Source of the DNA: Parafilimonas terrae
GTDB taxonomy: Bacteria; Bacteroidota; Bacteroidia; Chitinophagales; Chitinophagaceae
Length of the DNA stretch: 64,000 bases
Reading direction: 5' to 3'
Assembly: GCF_900115755.1 (NCBI RefSeq)
Contig: NZ_FOXQ01000008.1
Span: forward strand, 62,001-126,000
Part shown: in pieces, positions 1 to 10,000 of the stretch
How positions within the stretch are numbered: the first letter of the stretch is position 1
Layout: the number at the start of each line of letters is the position of its first letter
Translations under genes and position numbers: made by a program
The notes under the pieces: model-generated
Told to the model about the DNA's origin: nothing
Seen by the model: only the letters and a program-made list of their open reading frames with translations
The model's database searches: none

Positions 1-817
1 TCCATGCACCGCCATAAAAACTTGTTGGGTTTTCAGATTCGGGATCTCCGGCCATAAACTGCATGGCGCCGCCTATGAGCGTTTCTGTTGCGCCAGCCTG
101 CGTGCTGAAAAGCCCGCTCAGGTGCAAAGTGGTTTGAACGCCCACGGGAAAATATCCGCCTGCATGAACAGTAGCTCTTGGATATAAATCGTAATTAACA
201 CCTGTAAATTCCTGTTTGGGACGGTTAATATGATATAAACTTACACCTGCATAAAAATTATTACGGTCGGTGGTGCTCATGGAGTAAAGTATGCCTGCAT
301 TCAGATCGAAATAATTGGCTTTAAGCGTTGAGTTATTAAAAACTTCCTGCGTGGGATTTGTAAAACCGGCTGCGGTTAACTGGTCTTCAAAAGTTAATTT
401 GGAAGTGTTGATAAGCATGTTTGAATAAGTGGCCTGGAAACCCAGACCAAGTTGTTTAAGGCCGTCTTCATCCAGACCTTTATGATAAGCCGTTGAAAGT
501 GAAAAATAGTTAAAGGCCACAGCGCCGGCAGCGCTTTTATCGGTATAACCCATTAAGCCAACGCCCCAGGTATCATTATAAGGAATTTTATTGCTAAGAA
601 TGGGAAAATCAACTGAGGCTGTTGCTGTTTGGTAAGCCCTGTTTATGGTGGGCCACTGATTACGGTAATTGAAAGCGCCACGTACCATGCCATTGAATTT
701 TCCGGTAAAGGCGGGGTTAAGCGTCATGGGTGAAGAGAAGAATTGGGAAAAATGCGGATCCTGGGCAATGGTTGTTGCAGTAATCAATAAGCAAAAGATG
801 GTTACAAATAATTTCAT
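1..817 (-). CDS. PorP/SprF family type IX secretion outer-membrane protein (3' end outside window)
   Basis: The reading frame runs from an ATG at 817 to the window edge, so about 272 N-terminal residues are visible and the C-terminus is missing. Residues 1-19 form a signal peptide ending at a typical AQ|DP site. The mature start, QDPHFSQFFSSPMTLNPAF, is the hallmark of the PorP/SprF family. These are outer-membrane beta-barrel-like proteins linked to type IX secretion and gliding, and they often sit beside very large adhesins that they help to anchor. The rest alternates Gly/aromatic-rich amphipathic strands. A T9SS-sorted protease elsewhere in the window (56309-58705) fits a host with this pathway. 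The exact substrate partner cannot be seen. Confidence 0.85.
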   Translation of the reverse strand, partial: MKLFVTIFCLLITATTIAQDPHFSQFFSSPMTLNPAFTGKFNGMVRGAFNYRNQWPTINRAYQTATASVDFPILSNKIPYNDTWGVGLMGYTDKSAAGAVAFNYFSLSTAYHKGLDEDGLKQLGLGFQATYSNMLINTSKLTFEDQLTAAGFTNPTQEVFNNSTLKANYFDLNAGILYSMSTTDRNNFYAGVSLYHINRPKQEFTGVNYDLYPRATVHAGGYFPVGVQTTLHLSGLFSTQAGATETLIGGAMQFMAGDPESENPTSFYGGAW

Positions 818-913
818 TCTCGAAATTTAATAAAACGGGCTTTTCTCAATTTTATTGAAAGCGAATAATAATTTTTTAAGACAAGTTGATATAATTAAAG
901 CTGCATCCTTTTA

Positions 914-1567
914 TCAGAATTGTGTTTTAGGGCCAAAAGCAAGATCGCCTGCATCACCTAACCCCGGCACAATATAACCTTTGGCAGTTAATTCATCATC
1001 AATATCACCGCACCAAATATATATTCTTTCTCCAAATTCTCTTACTACATATTCAATTCCAACAGAAGCTGCAATAGCAGAAACAATATGTATTTGCGAA
1101 GGGTTGCCGCTATCTTTTAAAGCCTGCAATGCAGCCACAAGTGAAGAGCCTGTTGCCAGCATCGGATCGGAAAGAATTAATATCCTGTCTTCGAGAGAAG
1201 GAGCGCTAAGGTATTCAAGGTTTATTTCGAAGCTCCCATCACGGCGATGCTTGCGGTAGGCAGAAATAAAGGCATTATCAGCTTTGTCAAAGTAATTTAG
1301 TAATCCCTGGTGCAATGGCAACCCAGCCCTGAGTATAGTTGCCAGCACAGGCTGCTGCGCCAGCACTTTGCTTAAATGAATGCCCAGCGGGGTTTGAATT
1401 TCTTTTTCTTCCCAGGGCAGTGTTTTGCTTATTTCAAAAGCAATGGCTTCGCCAATGCGTTCGAGATTACGGCGAAACCGCATGCGGTCTGTTTGCACTT
1501 CTGTATTTCTAATCTCGCTTATCCAGTTAGTGAGTAAACTGTGCGTGGCGCTCAGGTTGGTAACCAT
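914..1567 (-). CDS. upp: Uracil phosphoribosyltransferase
   Basis: This is a 217-residue type I phosphoribosyltransferase that converts uracil and PRPP to UMP in pyrimidine salvage. The PRPP loop ILSDPMLATGSS lies at residues 131-142. The C-terminal uracil-binding segment GYIVPGLGDAGDLAFG lies close to the end, as in bacterial Upp. Length is normal for the family. A Bacteroidota -7-like box (TATCTTCG, reverse complement of 1572-1579) lies just upstream of the ATG. It is transcribed alone, between porP/sprF and a two-component pair. Cytoplasmic. Confidence 0.93.
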   Translation of the reverse strand: MVTNLSATHSLLTNWISEIRNTEVQTDRMRFRRNLERIGEAIAFEISKTLPWEEKEIQTPLGIHLSKVLAQQPVLATILRAGLPLHQGLLNYFDKADNAFISAYRKHRRDGSFEINLEYLSAPSLEDRILILSDPMLATGSSLVAALQALKDSGNPSQIHIVSAIAASVGIEYVVREFGERIYIWCGDIDDELTAKGYIVPGLGDAGDLAFGPKTQF

Positions 1568-1747
1568 GGCACGAAGATAAAATGTTTTCAGGTTTATAAA
1601 TTACGTTGTAACTACAGGTTTTTAAACCTTTTTTGAAGCTTTTAGGGAAGGGGGATATAGTTGGGTTTGCGGGAAAAAAATAAACCTTGTAAAATGGTTT
1701 ATCCGGGAATGAATTATGAATTTTAACTGAATAAATATTGATAGTGT

Positions 1748-2389
1748 TTACAGGGAAACAAAATTTCTTCTTATTGCTTCAAGCGCCATGCCTGTGCGGC
1801 TTTGAACATTAAGCTTTTTAAACAGGTTTTCCCTGTAGCCGTCAACGGTTCTTTCCGAAACATGCATGGTGGCGGCAATTTGTTTATAGGTAGCATCGCT
1901 GCAGGCAAGCTGTAAAAACTCTTTTTCTTTATCGGTAAGCTGCAGCTCTTTTTCTTTATCCTGGTGCTGCAGCAGGCGGCGGTAGTTTATATTAGCCGCA
2001 TCTGAATTGTAATAACCTTTTTTATTTATTTCAAGAAGCGCTTTATTCAATTCTTCCGGATGAATATCTTTTAAAAGATAAGAGCAGCAACCGGCTTTTA
2101 TCATGCTGATAATAGTGGCATCGTCATCTTTCATGGAAAGGGCAACAAGCTTTATGGCGGGGTATTTTTCAGAGAGATATTCTGCGGTTTGCCTGCCGTC
2201 CATCACCGGCATATTTACGTCAAGCAGGATTATATCAGGCTCAATTTTCTTTATTTCAAGTTTATTGATGAGGTCTTTACCATTCATGCCCTCTGCAATA
2301 ATAGTAAAGTCTTCAAGGCTGCTTATGAGAAGGCTGAGTGATTTCAAAAATAATTGATGATCATCTGCTATGCCTATGGTAATTTTCAT
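1748..2389 (-). CDS. NarL/FixJ-family response regulator
   Basis: A 213-residue two-domain regulator. The N-terminal receiver (about 1-120) has the acidic pair DD at 9-10, the phospho-acceptor Asp57 in ILLDVNMP and the conserved Lys in LLKD. The C-terminal LuxR-type helix-turn-helix (about 148-205) contains LTDKEKEFLQLA and the recognition region SERTVDGYRENLFKKL. It probably controls transcription in response to a sensor kinase. The gene immediately upstream on the same strand (2499-3179, gap 109 nt) is a HisKA_3-type kinase and is the obvious partner. Target genes are unknown. Confidence 0.92.
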   Translation of the reverse strand: MKITIGIADDHQLFLKSLSLLISSLEDFTIIAEGMNGKDLINKLEIKKIEPDIILLDVNMPVMDGRQTAEYLSEKYPAIKLVALSMKDDDATIISMIKAGCCSYLLKDIHPEELNKALLEINKKGYYNSDAANINYRRLLQHQDKEKELQLTDKEKEFLQLACSDATYKQIAATMHVSERTVDGYRENLFKKLNVQSRTGMALEAIRRNFVSL

Positions 2390-2498
2390 GATTGTAAAGT
2401 TTCGCAGTTTTAAAGCCTGGTTATATCTAAAGGTGTGATTTTTTTTAATAATCTATAAATGAAATTTTAGTTTTTTGGGTAAGGCTTTTTGTCATCAG

Positions 2499-3179
2499 CT
2501 AAGCAATTTCTTTATTATTTACAGGTATTTTAATTTGTATTAAGTATTTATTGATTTCGTTGTATTGCCACTTAATTGTGCCACCGAGCAATTGAATGCG
2601 CCGTTGCATATTGCTTGAAACTGTATTTTTCTTTAACGGGTACGCAATATCTGAAAGCGCAATTTCAATCTCAAACAAATTTAATCCGCCCTTTAACCGG
2701 ATAGTTATGCATTTGGCAGAACAATGTTTGGTTATATGCTGCAATGCTTCATAAACTACCCTGAACAGTATTATCTGAACTCCGGGCTCTAATAACAGTT
2801 CTTCGTTATTGCTTATAATAGCAACCTGTGTCATGCCCCGCGCATTTATTCTTTCTTTCTCTGCTTCCAGGTGGCTGATGAAATTAAAGTGCGGCAGCCA
2901 TCCATTGTGCAGTGTTTTTGATAATGAGCGCAGGTCAGCTATTGCTTTGGCAAGCGTATGTTCTGCAGTCTTCAATGTGTCGGGCGGCTGTGCCAGCCCC
3001 ATTGCCGTCATGCCAAGCAATAATTTAGTTGTACTTAATAACTGGCCTATATTATCATGCAATGCCATACTTACCTGGCTGAATGAATATTCTTGTGTTT
3101 CAAGTTGTGATAACAGTAATTCATGTTCGAGTCTATATCTCATTTTTACCTGGCTTTCTTTTTTATTTTGCTGAAGCAT
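2499..3179 (-). CDS. HisKA_3-type sensor kinase-like protein with degenerate ATPase region
   Basis: A 226-residue soluble protein without transmembrane segments. Residues 35-55 hold a recognisable HisKA_3 phospho-acceptor helix (SMALHDNIGQLLSTTKLLL) with His and the following Asp. The C-terminal part aligns by eye with HATPase_c, but its key motifs are poor. The N-box reads EALQHITKH, with no Asn at the usual position. No DxGxG box is visible after SD, and the glycine-rich lid is replaced by TVSSNMQRRIQLLGG. It is next to the NarL-type regulator at 1748-2389. It may be a pseudokinase, a phosphatase or a phosphotransfer partner for another kinase; an unusual but active kinase is not excluded. 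Confidence 0.75.
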   Translation of the reverse strand: MLQQNKKESQVKMRYRLEHELLLSQLETQEYSFSQVSMALHDNIGQLLSTTKLLLGMTAMGLAQPPDTLKTAEHTLAKAIADLRSLSKTLHNGWLPHFNFISHLEAEKERINARGMTQVAIISNNEELLLEPGVQIILFRVVYEALQHITKHCSAKCITIRLKGGLNLFEIEIALSDIAYPLKKNTVSSNMQRRIQLLGGTIKWQYNEINKYLIQIKIPVNNKEIA

Positions 3180-3787
3180 TAATTTATAAAGATGCGCTTA
3201 TGAATATAAGTGCCGATAACACAATCATTATTGAAATAACAGGTTGTTGTGCAAAGCTGCCGACGCTTTATAAAAGCGTTTTGTAATTTACAGATTACTT
3301 CAGGCATTAGCGATAATTTCGTTTCAAATTGTAAGACGCTATACCAACAGGAACAACCAACGTGCCAACACATAAAGAATAACACGGGTTAATTTACAGG
3401 CTATTGGTTTTATTTGGTTTCAGTAATTGCTATTGTTATAAAATGGTTACTGTTTTAATATAAACGGTAATCAACAAGTTTTTATAATTTATTACAGGCC
3501 AATAAAATACGATACTTTCTTTACAGCTTTCCGGCCTTTTATCTGATTACTTTTCAAATACAATGTTCAGCTTTTTGTGATTATAATAAAAACGTATTTT
3601 ACGCATTTAAACAACGGGAATTTTCCCGTTTGCAAAGTGGCCGGCAATACATAGGGCAACCCATTTTATGTGAGGATATTATTTTACGATTAATTAAAAG
3701 GTGAAGAAACTGTTTAGATTACCGGATAGAAACAGATGCTCAGGACATGTTTATCTGCAATCATTGCTGTTTTGTCAGTAAAATCAT
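3180..3787. other. Gene-poor intergenic region with a small palindrome
   Basis: About 600 bp between the kinase start and the nucleotidase stop. The sequence is A+T-rich. One short open frame (3179-3385, minus) has a Cys/Trp-rich composition unlike real genes here, and I do not call it. The only ordered feature I see is a perfect 8-bp hairpin, AACGGGAA-tt-TTCCCGTT, at 3613-3630. It has no T-tract, so it is not a good terminator and could be an operator. Confidence 0.5.
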
Positions 3788-4318
3788 CTATGGCATTCCT
3801 TCAAAAAAGTTTTTTGCTTCAAGCCAGGTATTCATTCTCTCATACTCTTTATAATGTATGTTATGCGGCGCTGTGAATACAATAGGCCTGCCGGGAAAAA
3901 CGGAGAGGTTGAAATCGTGGTCATCAATTAATACATCGCCTTTTACCAAATGTTTGTTGCCACAGAATATTCTTTGCTTCCAGTGAATGAAAGGAAAATG
4001 CTCATCAAGCCATTCATATTTATCCGTAAAAGAGTATTTAAATTCCATTGCTGCCGATACAATATATAATTCATGCATCCTGCTTAAAACCTCTACGGTT
4101 TCTTTAGCATCCTGTATAACCGGCAGGTCTTTAAAAAAGCCTTTCTGATGCGGGTAACTTCTTACCAGTTGCTTATGTTCATCGGGCACTATCTGGTAAA
4201 AATGTTTGCCGGGAATATCTGCTTTGGTGTAGCGGATGCCAAAATCCCGTTCATACCATTCAAAAAACCGCTCCACTGCATCGGCTAATACATCATCCAT
4301 ATCTATTAAAATGCGCAT
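3788..4318 (-). CDS. 5'(3')-deoxyribonucleotidase-like HAD phosphatase
   Basis: A 176-residue HAD-superfamily protein of the NT5C type. The nucleophile/acid pair is at the N-terminus (MRILIDMDDVLAD, Asp6 and Asp8). DVLIDDHDFNL near residue 135 supplies the C-terminal acidic motif, and VSAAMEFKYS fits motif II. Family members dephosphorylate (deoxy)nucleoside monophosphates, helping to balance nucleotide pools. It stands alone with long spacers on both sides. Substrate cannot be fixed from sequence. Confidence 0.82.
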   Translation of the reverse strand: MRILIDMDDVLADAVERFFEWYERDFGIRYTKADIPGKHFYQIVPDEHKQLVRSYPHQKGFFKDLPVIQDAKETVEVLSRMHELYIVSAAMEFKYSFTDKYEWLDEHFPFIHWKQRIFCGNKHLVKGDVLIDDHDFNLSVFPGRPIVFTAPHNIHYKEYERMNTWLEAKNFFEGMP

Positions 4319-4550
4319 ACAAATTATTTTCCTTCAAAGAAAATAAAACACCATTACTTCGCAAACAAAAATTGTTTTAGAGTAAACCACGAGCGCTTTT
4401 CTTAACAACCGGCAGCAGTTTCAACAAGCCAGTTTTCCGTTTATATAAATTTTAAGAGTTGGCACAATTGCTTTCTTTTATTTTTGTTTTAATGAAGCAG
4501 TTTGAAAATCATAATTCATAAATATCACCTGCTTTAAATATGAGAAAAAA

Positions 4551-5972
4551 ATGATGAAATATATTATAAGTTTTCTTCTTCTCTTTTCGCTTGAAAAAAT
4601 ACATGCACAGGATACTGCTACCTGGGATTTGCGCAAATGCGTGGATTATGCTATAACAAATAATGTAAGCGTACTGCAGGCTGACGTTCAGGCCAGGCTT
4701 GCCACTCTGGATAAGAAATTGGCCAACTGGCAATCTATTCCAACCCTGGGGTTTAATACACAGGCTGGTTATCAGTTTGGCCGCAGTATTGATCCTACGT
4801 CGAATCAATACACTAATAATAAGATATTTTTTCAGAGCTATAGTTTGCAGGCAGGTGTTACATTGTTTAATTTTTTCAGCATAAGAAATAATCAGCTCTC
4901 ATCAGCTAAAAATGAAGAAGCTGCAAAAATTGGAGTAGAGAAAGCCAGGAACGATATTGCTTTGAATGTAGCAGCATCTTATTTGCAAACACTGCTTGCG
5001 GTGGAGCAAACGAATATTGCAAAAGTGCAGATTGACCAAACCCGCGCCCAGCTTGATAATACAAGGAAATTGGTTGATGCGGGCAGCATGCCTGAATTGA
5101 ATGCGGCACAGCTTGAATCGCAACTGGCAACCGACAGCTCCAATTATATTACTGCATTAGGTACGGCAGATCAGAACCGTATTCAACTGATAGCGATGCT
5201 AAATTTAGATGAGTCCACACCTTTTAAAGTAGCCACGCCGGATGTTGATAAAATTCCTATTCCGGCATTGGCCGAACTTGATCCTGCCTATGTTTATCAG
5301 TTGGCTTTGGGTAGCCAGCCCTTGCAACAATCAGACAGCATACGTATCCTTTCAGGAGAATTTGCCGTAAAAAGCGCAAAGGGGGCCATGTATCCCACGC
5401 TAAGTTTATATGGGCAATTAGGCAGCAATTATGGTAATAATTATTATGAACAAACTGGCTCAATACCTTTTACTGATACGGTATTTACCAACCATCGGGA
5501 TTACTATATTGTTAATAATGGCAATGCGCCAATTTACAGTAAGGTGCGTTATTTTAAACAAGTGGGCAATATTAATTTTAGCCAGGGTATAGGCCTGCAA
5601 TTAAATATCCCCATCTTAAACGGAAGGCAGTTAAGGACGAATTACGACCGTGCTAAACTTAATCTTGAAAACTACAGGCTGCAAAAACGCACCGACGACT
5701 TAACATTGCAGCAAAACGTATATACTGCTTACAGCAATGCCGTTGCGGCTTTGGCAAAATACAATTCAACAACAAAAGCAGTGCAAACGCAGCAGTATGC
5801 TTACGACCTTGCCACAAAAAGATACGAGATAGGCATTCTTTCAACAATAGATTACATTACCATTCAAACCAATTTATTTACAGCCAAAATTAACCAGGCG
5901 TCTGCCAAGTACGATTACATCTTTAAAATGAAGGTGCTCGAATTTTATAAAGGCCAGGGCGTACAGTTTTAA
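4551..5972 (+). CDS. TolC-family outer membrane efflux protein
   Basis: A 473-residue protein with a signal peptide (about 1-19, ending IHAQ) followed by DTATWDLRKCVDYAITNN, typical of Bacteroidota TolC homologues. Two repeated OEP halves with long helical coiled coils are evident (about 25-230 and 260-470). It forms the outer-membrane channel of a tripartite exporter. The stop is 24 nt before the HlyD/MacA-like adaptor gene, so the two are co-transcribed. No inner-membrane pump follows. A second ATG directly upstream gives MM; either could be used. Confidence 0.9.
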   Translation: MMKYIISFLLLFSLEKIHAQDTATWDLRKCVDYAITNNVSVLQADVQARLATLDKKLANWQSIPTLGFNTQAGYQFGRSIDPTSNQYTNNKIFFQSYSLQAGVTLFNFFSIRNNQLSSAKNEEAAKIGVEKARNDIALNVAASYLQTLLAVEQTNIAKVQIDQTRAQLDNTRKLVDAGSMPELNAAQLESQLATDSSNYITALGTADQNRIQLIAMLNLDESTPFKVATPDVDKIPIPALAELDPAYVYQLALGSQPLQQSDSIRILSGEFAVKSAKGAMYPTLSLYGQLGSNYGNNYYEQTGSIPFTDTVFTNHRDYYIVNNGNAPIYSKVRYFKQVGNINFSQGIGLQLNIPILNGRQLRTNYDRAKLNLENYRLQKRTDDLTLQQNVYTAYSNAVAALAKYNSTTKAVQTQQYAYDLATKRYEIGILSTIDYITIQTNLFTAKINQASAKYDYIFKMKVLEFYKGQGVQF

Positions 5973-5996
5973 GATGAATGCATAAACTTTTACATT

Positions 5997-7355
5997 ATGA
6001 GTAAAAAATTAAAATGGATAATCGGGATACTGTTAATGCTAATTGTACTGCTTGTTATTTTAAGCAAAGCAGGTGTGCTGGGCAAAGATGAAGGCATTGA
6101 AGTAACCGCCGAAAAAGCGGCTACGCGTACCATTACTGAAACGGTAACTGCCACAGGAAAGGTGTTCCCTGAAATTGAAGTAAAAGTGAGCCCTGATATA
6201 TCAGGTGAAATTGTGGAACTGAATGTACAGGAGGGCGATACAGTGCGCCGCGGCCAGGTGGTTGCCAAAATTTATGCTGATATATATTCTTCACAAAGAG
6301 ACCAGGCTGCTGCCGTAGTGGCTCAATCGCAGGCACAGGTAGCCAATTCACAGGCGCAACTGGGGGCATTAAAGGCTACGTTGGACCAGGCAGAAGCTGC
6401 ATACAAACGTCAGAAAACGTTGCTTGATCAAAAGGTGATTTCGCAGTCTGAATTTGAAACTGCCCAGCAGGCTTATGAATCTGCAAAAGCTAATTATATC
6501 GCTGCACAAAGCGGCATCAACGCTAATAAAGCCAGCGTGCAAAATGCACTTGCAGGCTTAACCAGCGCCAATAAAGATTTACAGCGTGCTACCATTACCG
6601 CGCCTATGGATGGCGTAATAAGTTTGTTGAGTGTAAAGAAAGGCGAACGCGTTGCGGGCAACAGTTTTAATGTGGGCACGGAAATGATGCGCATCGCCGA
6701 TCTCAGCAGCATAGAAGTGCAGGTGGATGTTGGTGAAAACGATATTCCCAAAGTAAAGCTCGGTGATACAGCAATCGTTGAAATTGATGCTTTCAATAAT
6801 CGTAAATTCAAAGGTGTTGTATATAAAATAGCCAACCCTGAAACATCTGCCTTAGCCAGCAGTTCTGGTTCTTCTTCTACTTCTGTTACCAACTACGAAG
6901 TGCATATCCGCCTGCTTCCTGATGATTATAAAGACCTTGTTGTAAAAGGGCAGCCTTTTCCTTTCAGGCCGAATATGACAGCCAGCGCCGATATTCAAAC
7001 GCAAACACATACAAACGTTTTAACGGTGCCTTTGAATGCTGTAACAACGAGGAGCAGGGAAGATGTATTAAAAGCCGATTCAACTAAAAATAATAAGGCC
7101 GACAGCACTGTAAACAACACTGATAATGACCTTGCAGAAGTTGTTTTTATTTTACAGCCTGACGGTAAAGTTAAAATGAGTGAAGTAAAAACTTCCATAC
7201 AGGACATCAATAATATAGAAGTGACAAGCGGTTTAAAAGCCGGCGAACAGGTAATTACAGGCCCTTACGATGTTGTAAGTAAAACACTTAAGAACGGCGA
7301 CAAGGTTAAGGTGGTAAACAAAGACCAGCTTGTAAAAAGTTTTGAGAAGAAATAG
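5997..7355 (+). CDS. HlyD/MacA-like periplasmic adaptor subunit of an efflux system
   Basis: A 452-residue membrane-fusion protein. Residues 5-24 form one N-terminal transmembrane anchor. A split lipoyl domain (VSPDISGEIVELNVQEGDTVRRGQVV, then ITAPMDGVISLLSVKKGERV) flanks an Ala/Gln-rich coiled-coil hairpin at about 100-190. Beta-barrel and membrane-proximal domains follow. It joins the TolC-type channel encoded just upstream to an inner-membrane transporter, usually MacB-like ABC permeases for this adaptor type. That transporter is not encoded next to it here. A strong terminator lies about 90 nt after the stop. Confidence 0.88.
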   Translation: MSKKLKWIIGILLMLIVLLVILSKAGVLGKDEGIEVTAEKAATRTITETVTATGKVFPEIEVKVSPDISGEIVELNVQEGDTVRRGQVVAKIYADIYSSQRDQAAAVVAQSQAQVANSQAQLGALKATLDQAEAAYKRQKTLLDQKVISQSEFETAQQAYESAKANYIAAQSGINANKASVQNALAGLTSANKDLQRATITAPMDGVISLLSVKKGERVAGNSFNVGTEMMRIADLSSIEVQVDVGENDIPKVKLGDTAIVEIDAFNNRKFKGVVYKIANPETSALASSSGSSSTSVTNYEVHIRLLPDDYKDLVVKGQPFPFRPNMTASADIQTQTHTNVLTVPLNAVTTRSREDVLKADSTKNNKADSTVNNTDNDLAEVVFILQPDGKVKMSEVKTSIQDINNIEVTSGLKAGEQVITGPYDVVSKTLKNGDKVKVVNKDQLVKSFEKK

Positions 7356-7358
7356 GCA

Positions 7359-7400
7359 GGCTAATGGGGTAAGGTATGGGGTATGAGGTATGAGGAAGAA
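7359..7400. repeat. Heptamer tandem repeat (GGTATGA type)
   Basis: Six consecutive 7-bp units, ggctaat-ggggtaa-ggtatgg-ggtatga-ggtatga-ggaagaa, begin 3 nt after the HlyD stop. Two units are identical and the rest diverge from the same pattern. The region is non-coding. Confidence 0.75.
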
Positions 7401-7444
7401 TGATTGTGCTATTTTATTCTCTTCGTTATTATTCAAATAATTGT

Positions 7445-7482
7445 AAGGTGGGCTCAGTTTTTAAACTGACCCCGCCTTTTTA
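7445..7482 (+). terminator. Rho-independent terminator of the TolC-HlyD operon
   Basis: A 16-bp stem (AAGGTGGGCTCAGTTT at 7445-7460 against 7463-7478) has one mismatch, one G-T wobble and a 2-nt minimal loop, and is followed by a T-run. It lies about 90 nt downstream of the adaptor gene. Confidence 0.85.
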
Positions 7483-7566
7483 TGCAATGTCTTTAAACAT
7501 GCGATTAACACGCGAAATTCATTGTTTGCAGGTTTTGCTTCTATCTTTGATATTCTAATTTATGAT

Positions 7567-8565
7567 ATGCAATTTGGAGTAATAGGAAGCGGAAGCTGGG
7601 CCACGGCCCTCGCAAAAATTTTAACCGGTAACGGCAACAATATTTATTGGTATATACGCAATACTGATACCATTAATCAGCTTGCACAGCGCAGGCATAA
7701 TCCTCATTATTTAAACAGCGCATCATTTAATACAAGTTTATTGGAACTAAGCAGCAACATTAATTATGTGATTGAAAAAAGCGATGTGCTGGTTATGGTA
7801 ATCCCATCAGCTTATGTGCATCAGTCTTTGAGCGGTCTCAATAAAGATGTGTTTGCAGGAAAGAAAATTATCTCTGCCATAAAAGGTATACTGCCTGAAA
7901 AAAATCAATTATTAAATGAATATCTCGCAGAGAATTTTAATGTGGAGCTTGAAAATTATTTTACAGTACTGGGCCCCTGCCATGCGGAAGAAGTGGCGGC
8001 TGAAAAGTTATCTTATCTCACTTTCTCAGGACTTGATTCAGATATTACCAAACAGCTTGCCGCCAGTTTTAAAACAGACTTTATTAATACAATTGTAAAC
8101 ACTGATATTTTAGGCGTGCAGTATGCGGCTATCTTAAAAAATATTTATGCACTGGGCGCAGGTATTGCACACGGCCTCGAATATGGTGATAATTTTTTAA
8201 GCGTTTATATAGCCAATGCTGCCAATGAAATGGTTAGATTTTTACGCGAAGTAAAACATGAAGCTTCGGATGCCCAACTTAACTATTCGGCATCTGTTTA
8301 TCTTGGCGATTTGCTTGTAACCTGCTATTCTTTATACAGCCGCAACCGCATGCTGGGCAATATGATTGGCAAAGGATATTCTGTTAAAGCTGCACAACTT
8401 GAACTGGGAATGGTAGCAGAAGGTTATAATGCGAGCAAATGCATTCACATCACCAATCAGAACCTCAACGTACAAATTCCGATAGCAGATATTGTTTATA
8501 AGATTTTATGGGAGCAATTGCAGCCCGCTGAAGGCTTTGCCGCTATTGAAAATTTATTGGTTTGA
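7567..8565 (+). CDS. gpsA: NAD(P)H-dependent glycerol-3-phosphate dehydrogenase
   Basis: A 332-residue enzyme reducing dihydroxyacetone phosphate to sn-glycerol-3-phosphate for phospholipid synthesis. The dinucleotide motif [13 protein letters not shown] starts at residue 4. [17 protein letters not shown] and [20 protein letters not shown] match GpsA substrate and catalytic regions. I use ATG 7567 rather than the in-frame ATG at 7522. The upstream stretch would add a non-family extension and contains a -7-like box (TATCTTTG, 7542-7549). The 3' end overlaps the convergent trpB by 12 bp. Confidence 0.95.
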   Translation: MQFGVIGSGSWATALAKILTGNGNNIYWYIRNTDTINQLAQRRHNPHYLNSASFNTSLLELSSNINYVIEKSDVLVMVIPSAYVHQSLSGLNKDVFAGKKIISAIKGILPEKNQLLNEYLAENFNVELENYFTVLGPCHAEEVAAEKLSYLTFSGLDSDITKQLAASFKTDFINTIVNTDILGVQYAAILKNIYALGAGIAHGLEYGDNFLSVYIANAANEMVRFLREVKHEASDAQLNYSASVYLGDLLVTCYSLYSRNRMLGNMIGKGYSVKAAQLELGMVAEGYNASKCIHITNQNLNVQIPIADIVYKILWEQLQPAEGFAAIENLLV

Positions 8566-9777
8566 TTCCATTGCTTTCATGTAAGTAGCCAAATCTTTAT
8601 CGCCTCTTCCGCTTAAACAAAGTATTGTAACGTCGGTTGGCTTCAGCTTCATTTGTTTCAACGCTGCCAATGCATGTGCAGATTCCAATGCCGGGATAAT
8701 GCCTTCCATTTTAGTAAGATTGAAAGCTGCATCCAGTGATTCTTTATCGGTAGCGCTTAAAAATTTTGCACGGCCGCTTTCATACAAATGTGCATGCAAA
8801 GGCCCGATGCCCGGATAATCCAGCCCCGCTGAAATACTGTGTGGTTCTACCACCTGGCCATCCGGCGTTTGCATTACAAGGCTTTTGCTGCCATGCAAAA
8901 CTCCCGGTTTGCCAAGCTGCGTTGTAGCAGCGCTCATGCCGCTGTTAATGCCACAGCCTGCAGCTTCCACAGCCACCAGTTGCACTTTAGGGTCATCTAA
9001 AAAATGATAAAAAGCACCGGCTGCATTACTGCCACCGCCCACACAGGCCACCACATAATCCGGGAGTTCCGTTCCTTCTTTTTCTTTTAACTGCTTCTTC
9101 ATTTCTTCACTAATCACACTTTGAAAACGCGCCACCATATCAGGATAGGGGTGAGGCCCAACAACAGAGCCGATTACGTAATGCGTATCGTTGGGATTAT
9201 TGATCCAGTCGCGGATAGCTTCGTTGGTAGCATCTTTCAAAGTTTTGCTGCCGCTTGTTGCAGGCAATACCGTTGCACCCAGCATACGCATGCGCGCTAC
9301 ATTAGGTTGCTGGCGTTCCATATCCACTTCACCCATATATACAATGCATTCAAGCCCTTTTAATGCGCAAACTGTTGCGGTAGCCACGCCATGCTGGCCT
9401 GCGCCTGTTTCTGCAATAATTCTTTTCTTGCCCAGTCGTAAAGCCAATAAAACCTGGCCGATTGCATTGTTTATTTTATGTGCGCCGGTATGGTTTAAAT
9501 CTTCGCGCTTTAAATAAATTTTTGTATTGAATTGTTTGCTTAAACGCTCTGCCAAAAATAAAGGCGTTGGCCTGCCTGCATAATCATGCAGCAAATGCTG
9601 AAACTCTTTCTGAAAGCTCTCTTCATACATTATCTGCAAATACTTTTCTTTTAATTCTTCCACATTGCTGTGCAGCATTTCAGGAATATAAGCGCCGCCA
9701 AAGCTTCCATAATAACCAAAGATGTCTGGTTGTTTGTATGTGCCTTTATTATTAGGTGTTACTATGTTTATCATCAC
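8554..9777 (-). CDS. trpB: Tryptophan synthase beta chain
   Basis: A 407-residue PLP enzyme condensing indole with serine to give tryptophan. The PLP lysine is Lys101 in [10 protein letters not shown]. The phosphate-binding loop GGGSNAAG and the N-terminal [15 protein letters not shown] are canonical. It is the last gene of the trp operon and overlaps convergent gpsA by 12 bp. No trpA follows, although trpA usually lies directly downstream; the partner must be elsewhere or absent. A 273-bp gap with a strong hairpin separates it from the GNAT gene, so it might have its own expression. Confidence 0.96.
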   Translation of the reverse strand: MMINIVTPNNKGTYKQPDIFGYYGSFGGAYIPEMLHSNVEELKEKYLQIMYEESFQKEFQHLLHDYAGRPTPLFLAERLSKQFNTKIYLKREDLNHTGAHKINNAIGQVLLALRLGKKRIIAETGAGQHGVATATVCALKGLECIVYMGEVDMERQQPNVARMRMLGATVLPATSGSKTLKDATNEAIRDWINNPNDTHYVIGSVVGPHPYPDMVARFQSVISEEMKKQLKEKEGTELPDYVVACVGGGSNAAGAFYHFLDDPKVQLVAVEAAGCGINSGMSAATTQLGKPGVLHGSKSLVMQTPDGQVVEPHSISAGLDYPGIGPLHAHLYESGRAKFLSATDKESLDAAFNLTKMEGIIPALESAHALAALKQMKLKPTDVTILCLSGRGDKDLATYMKAMESNQ

Positions 9778-10000
9778 TCGTTAATTATCGTAAGAAATAT
9801 TTTTTATGATACCAGCTTTTACAATGCTATTGGGCACGGTTGCGTCGCAACACTGCGGCTGATGAATTGCTATTGGGCTTTTTAATCGTTTGCCAAATTT
9901 TGTACTCAGTAAAAAATTACTCTTATTAACAGCTATCATTATTATAACCTCAAATAGCTTTTTTTCTTTGTTGAATTTAGATGCACCGATTAAATCCGGC

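Noticed and set aside
3179-3385. 68-residue open frame upstream of the kinase-like gene
   Set aside because: Cys/Trp-rich random composition, no conserved pattern, and it overlaps the kinase start; judged non-coding.
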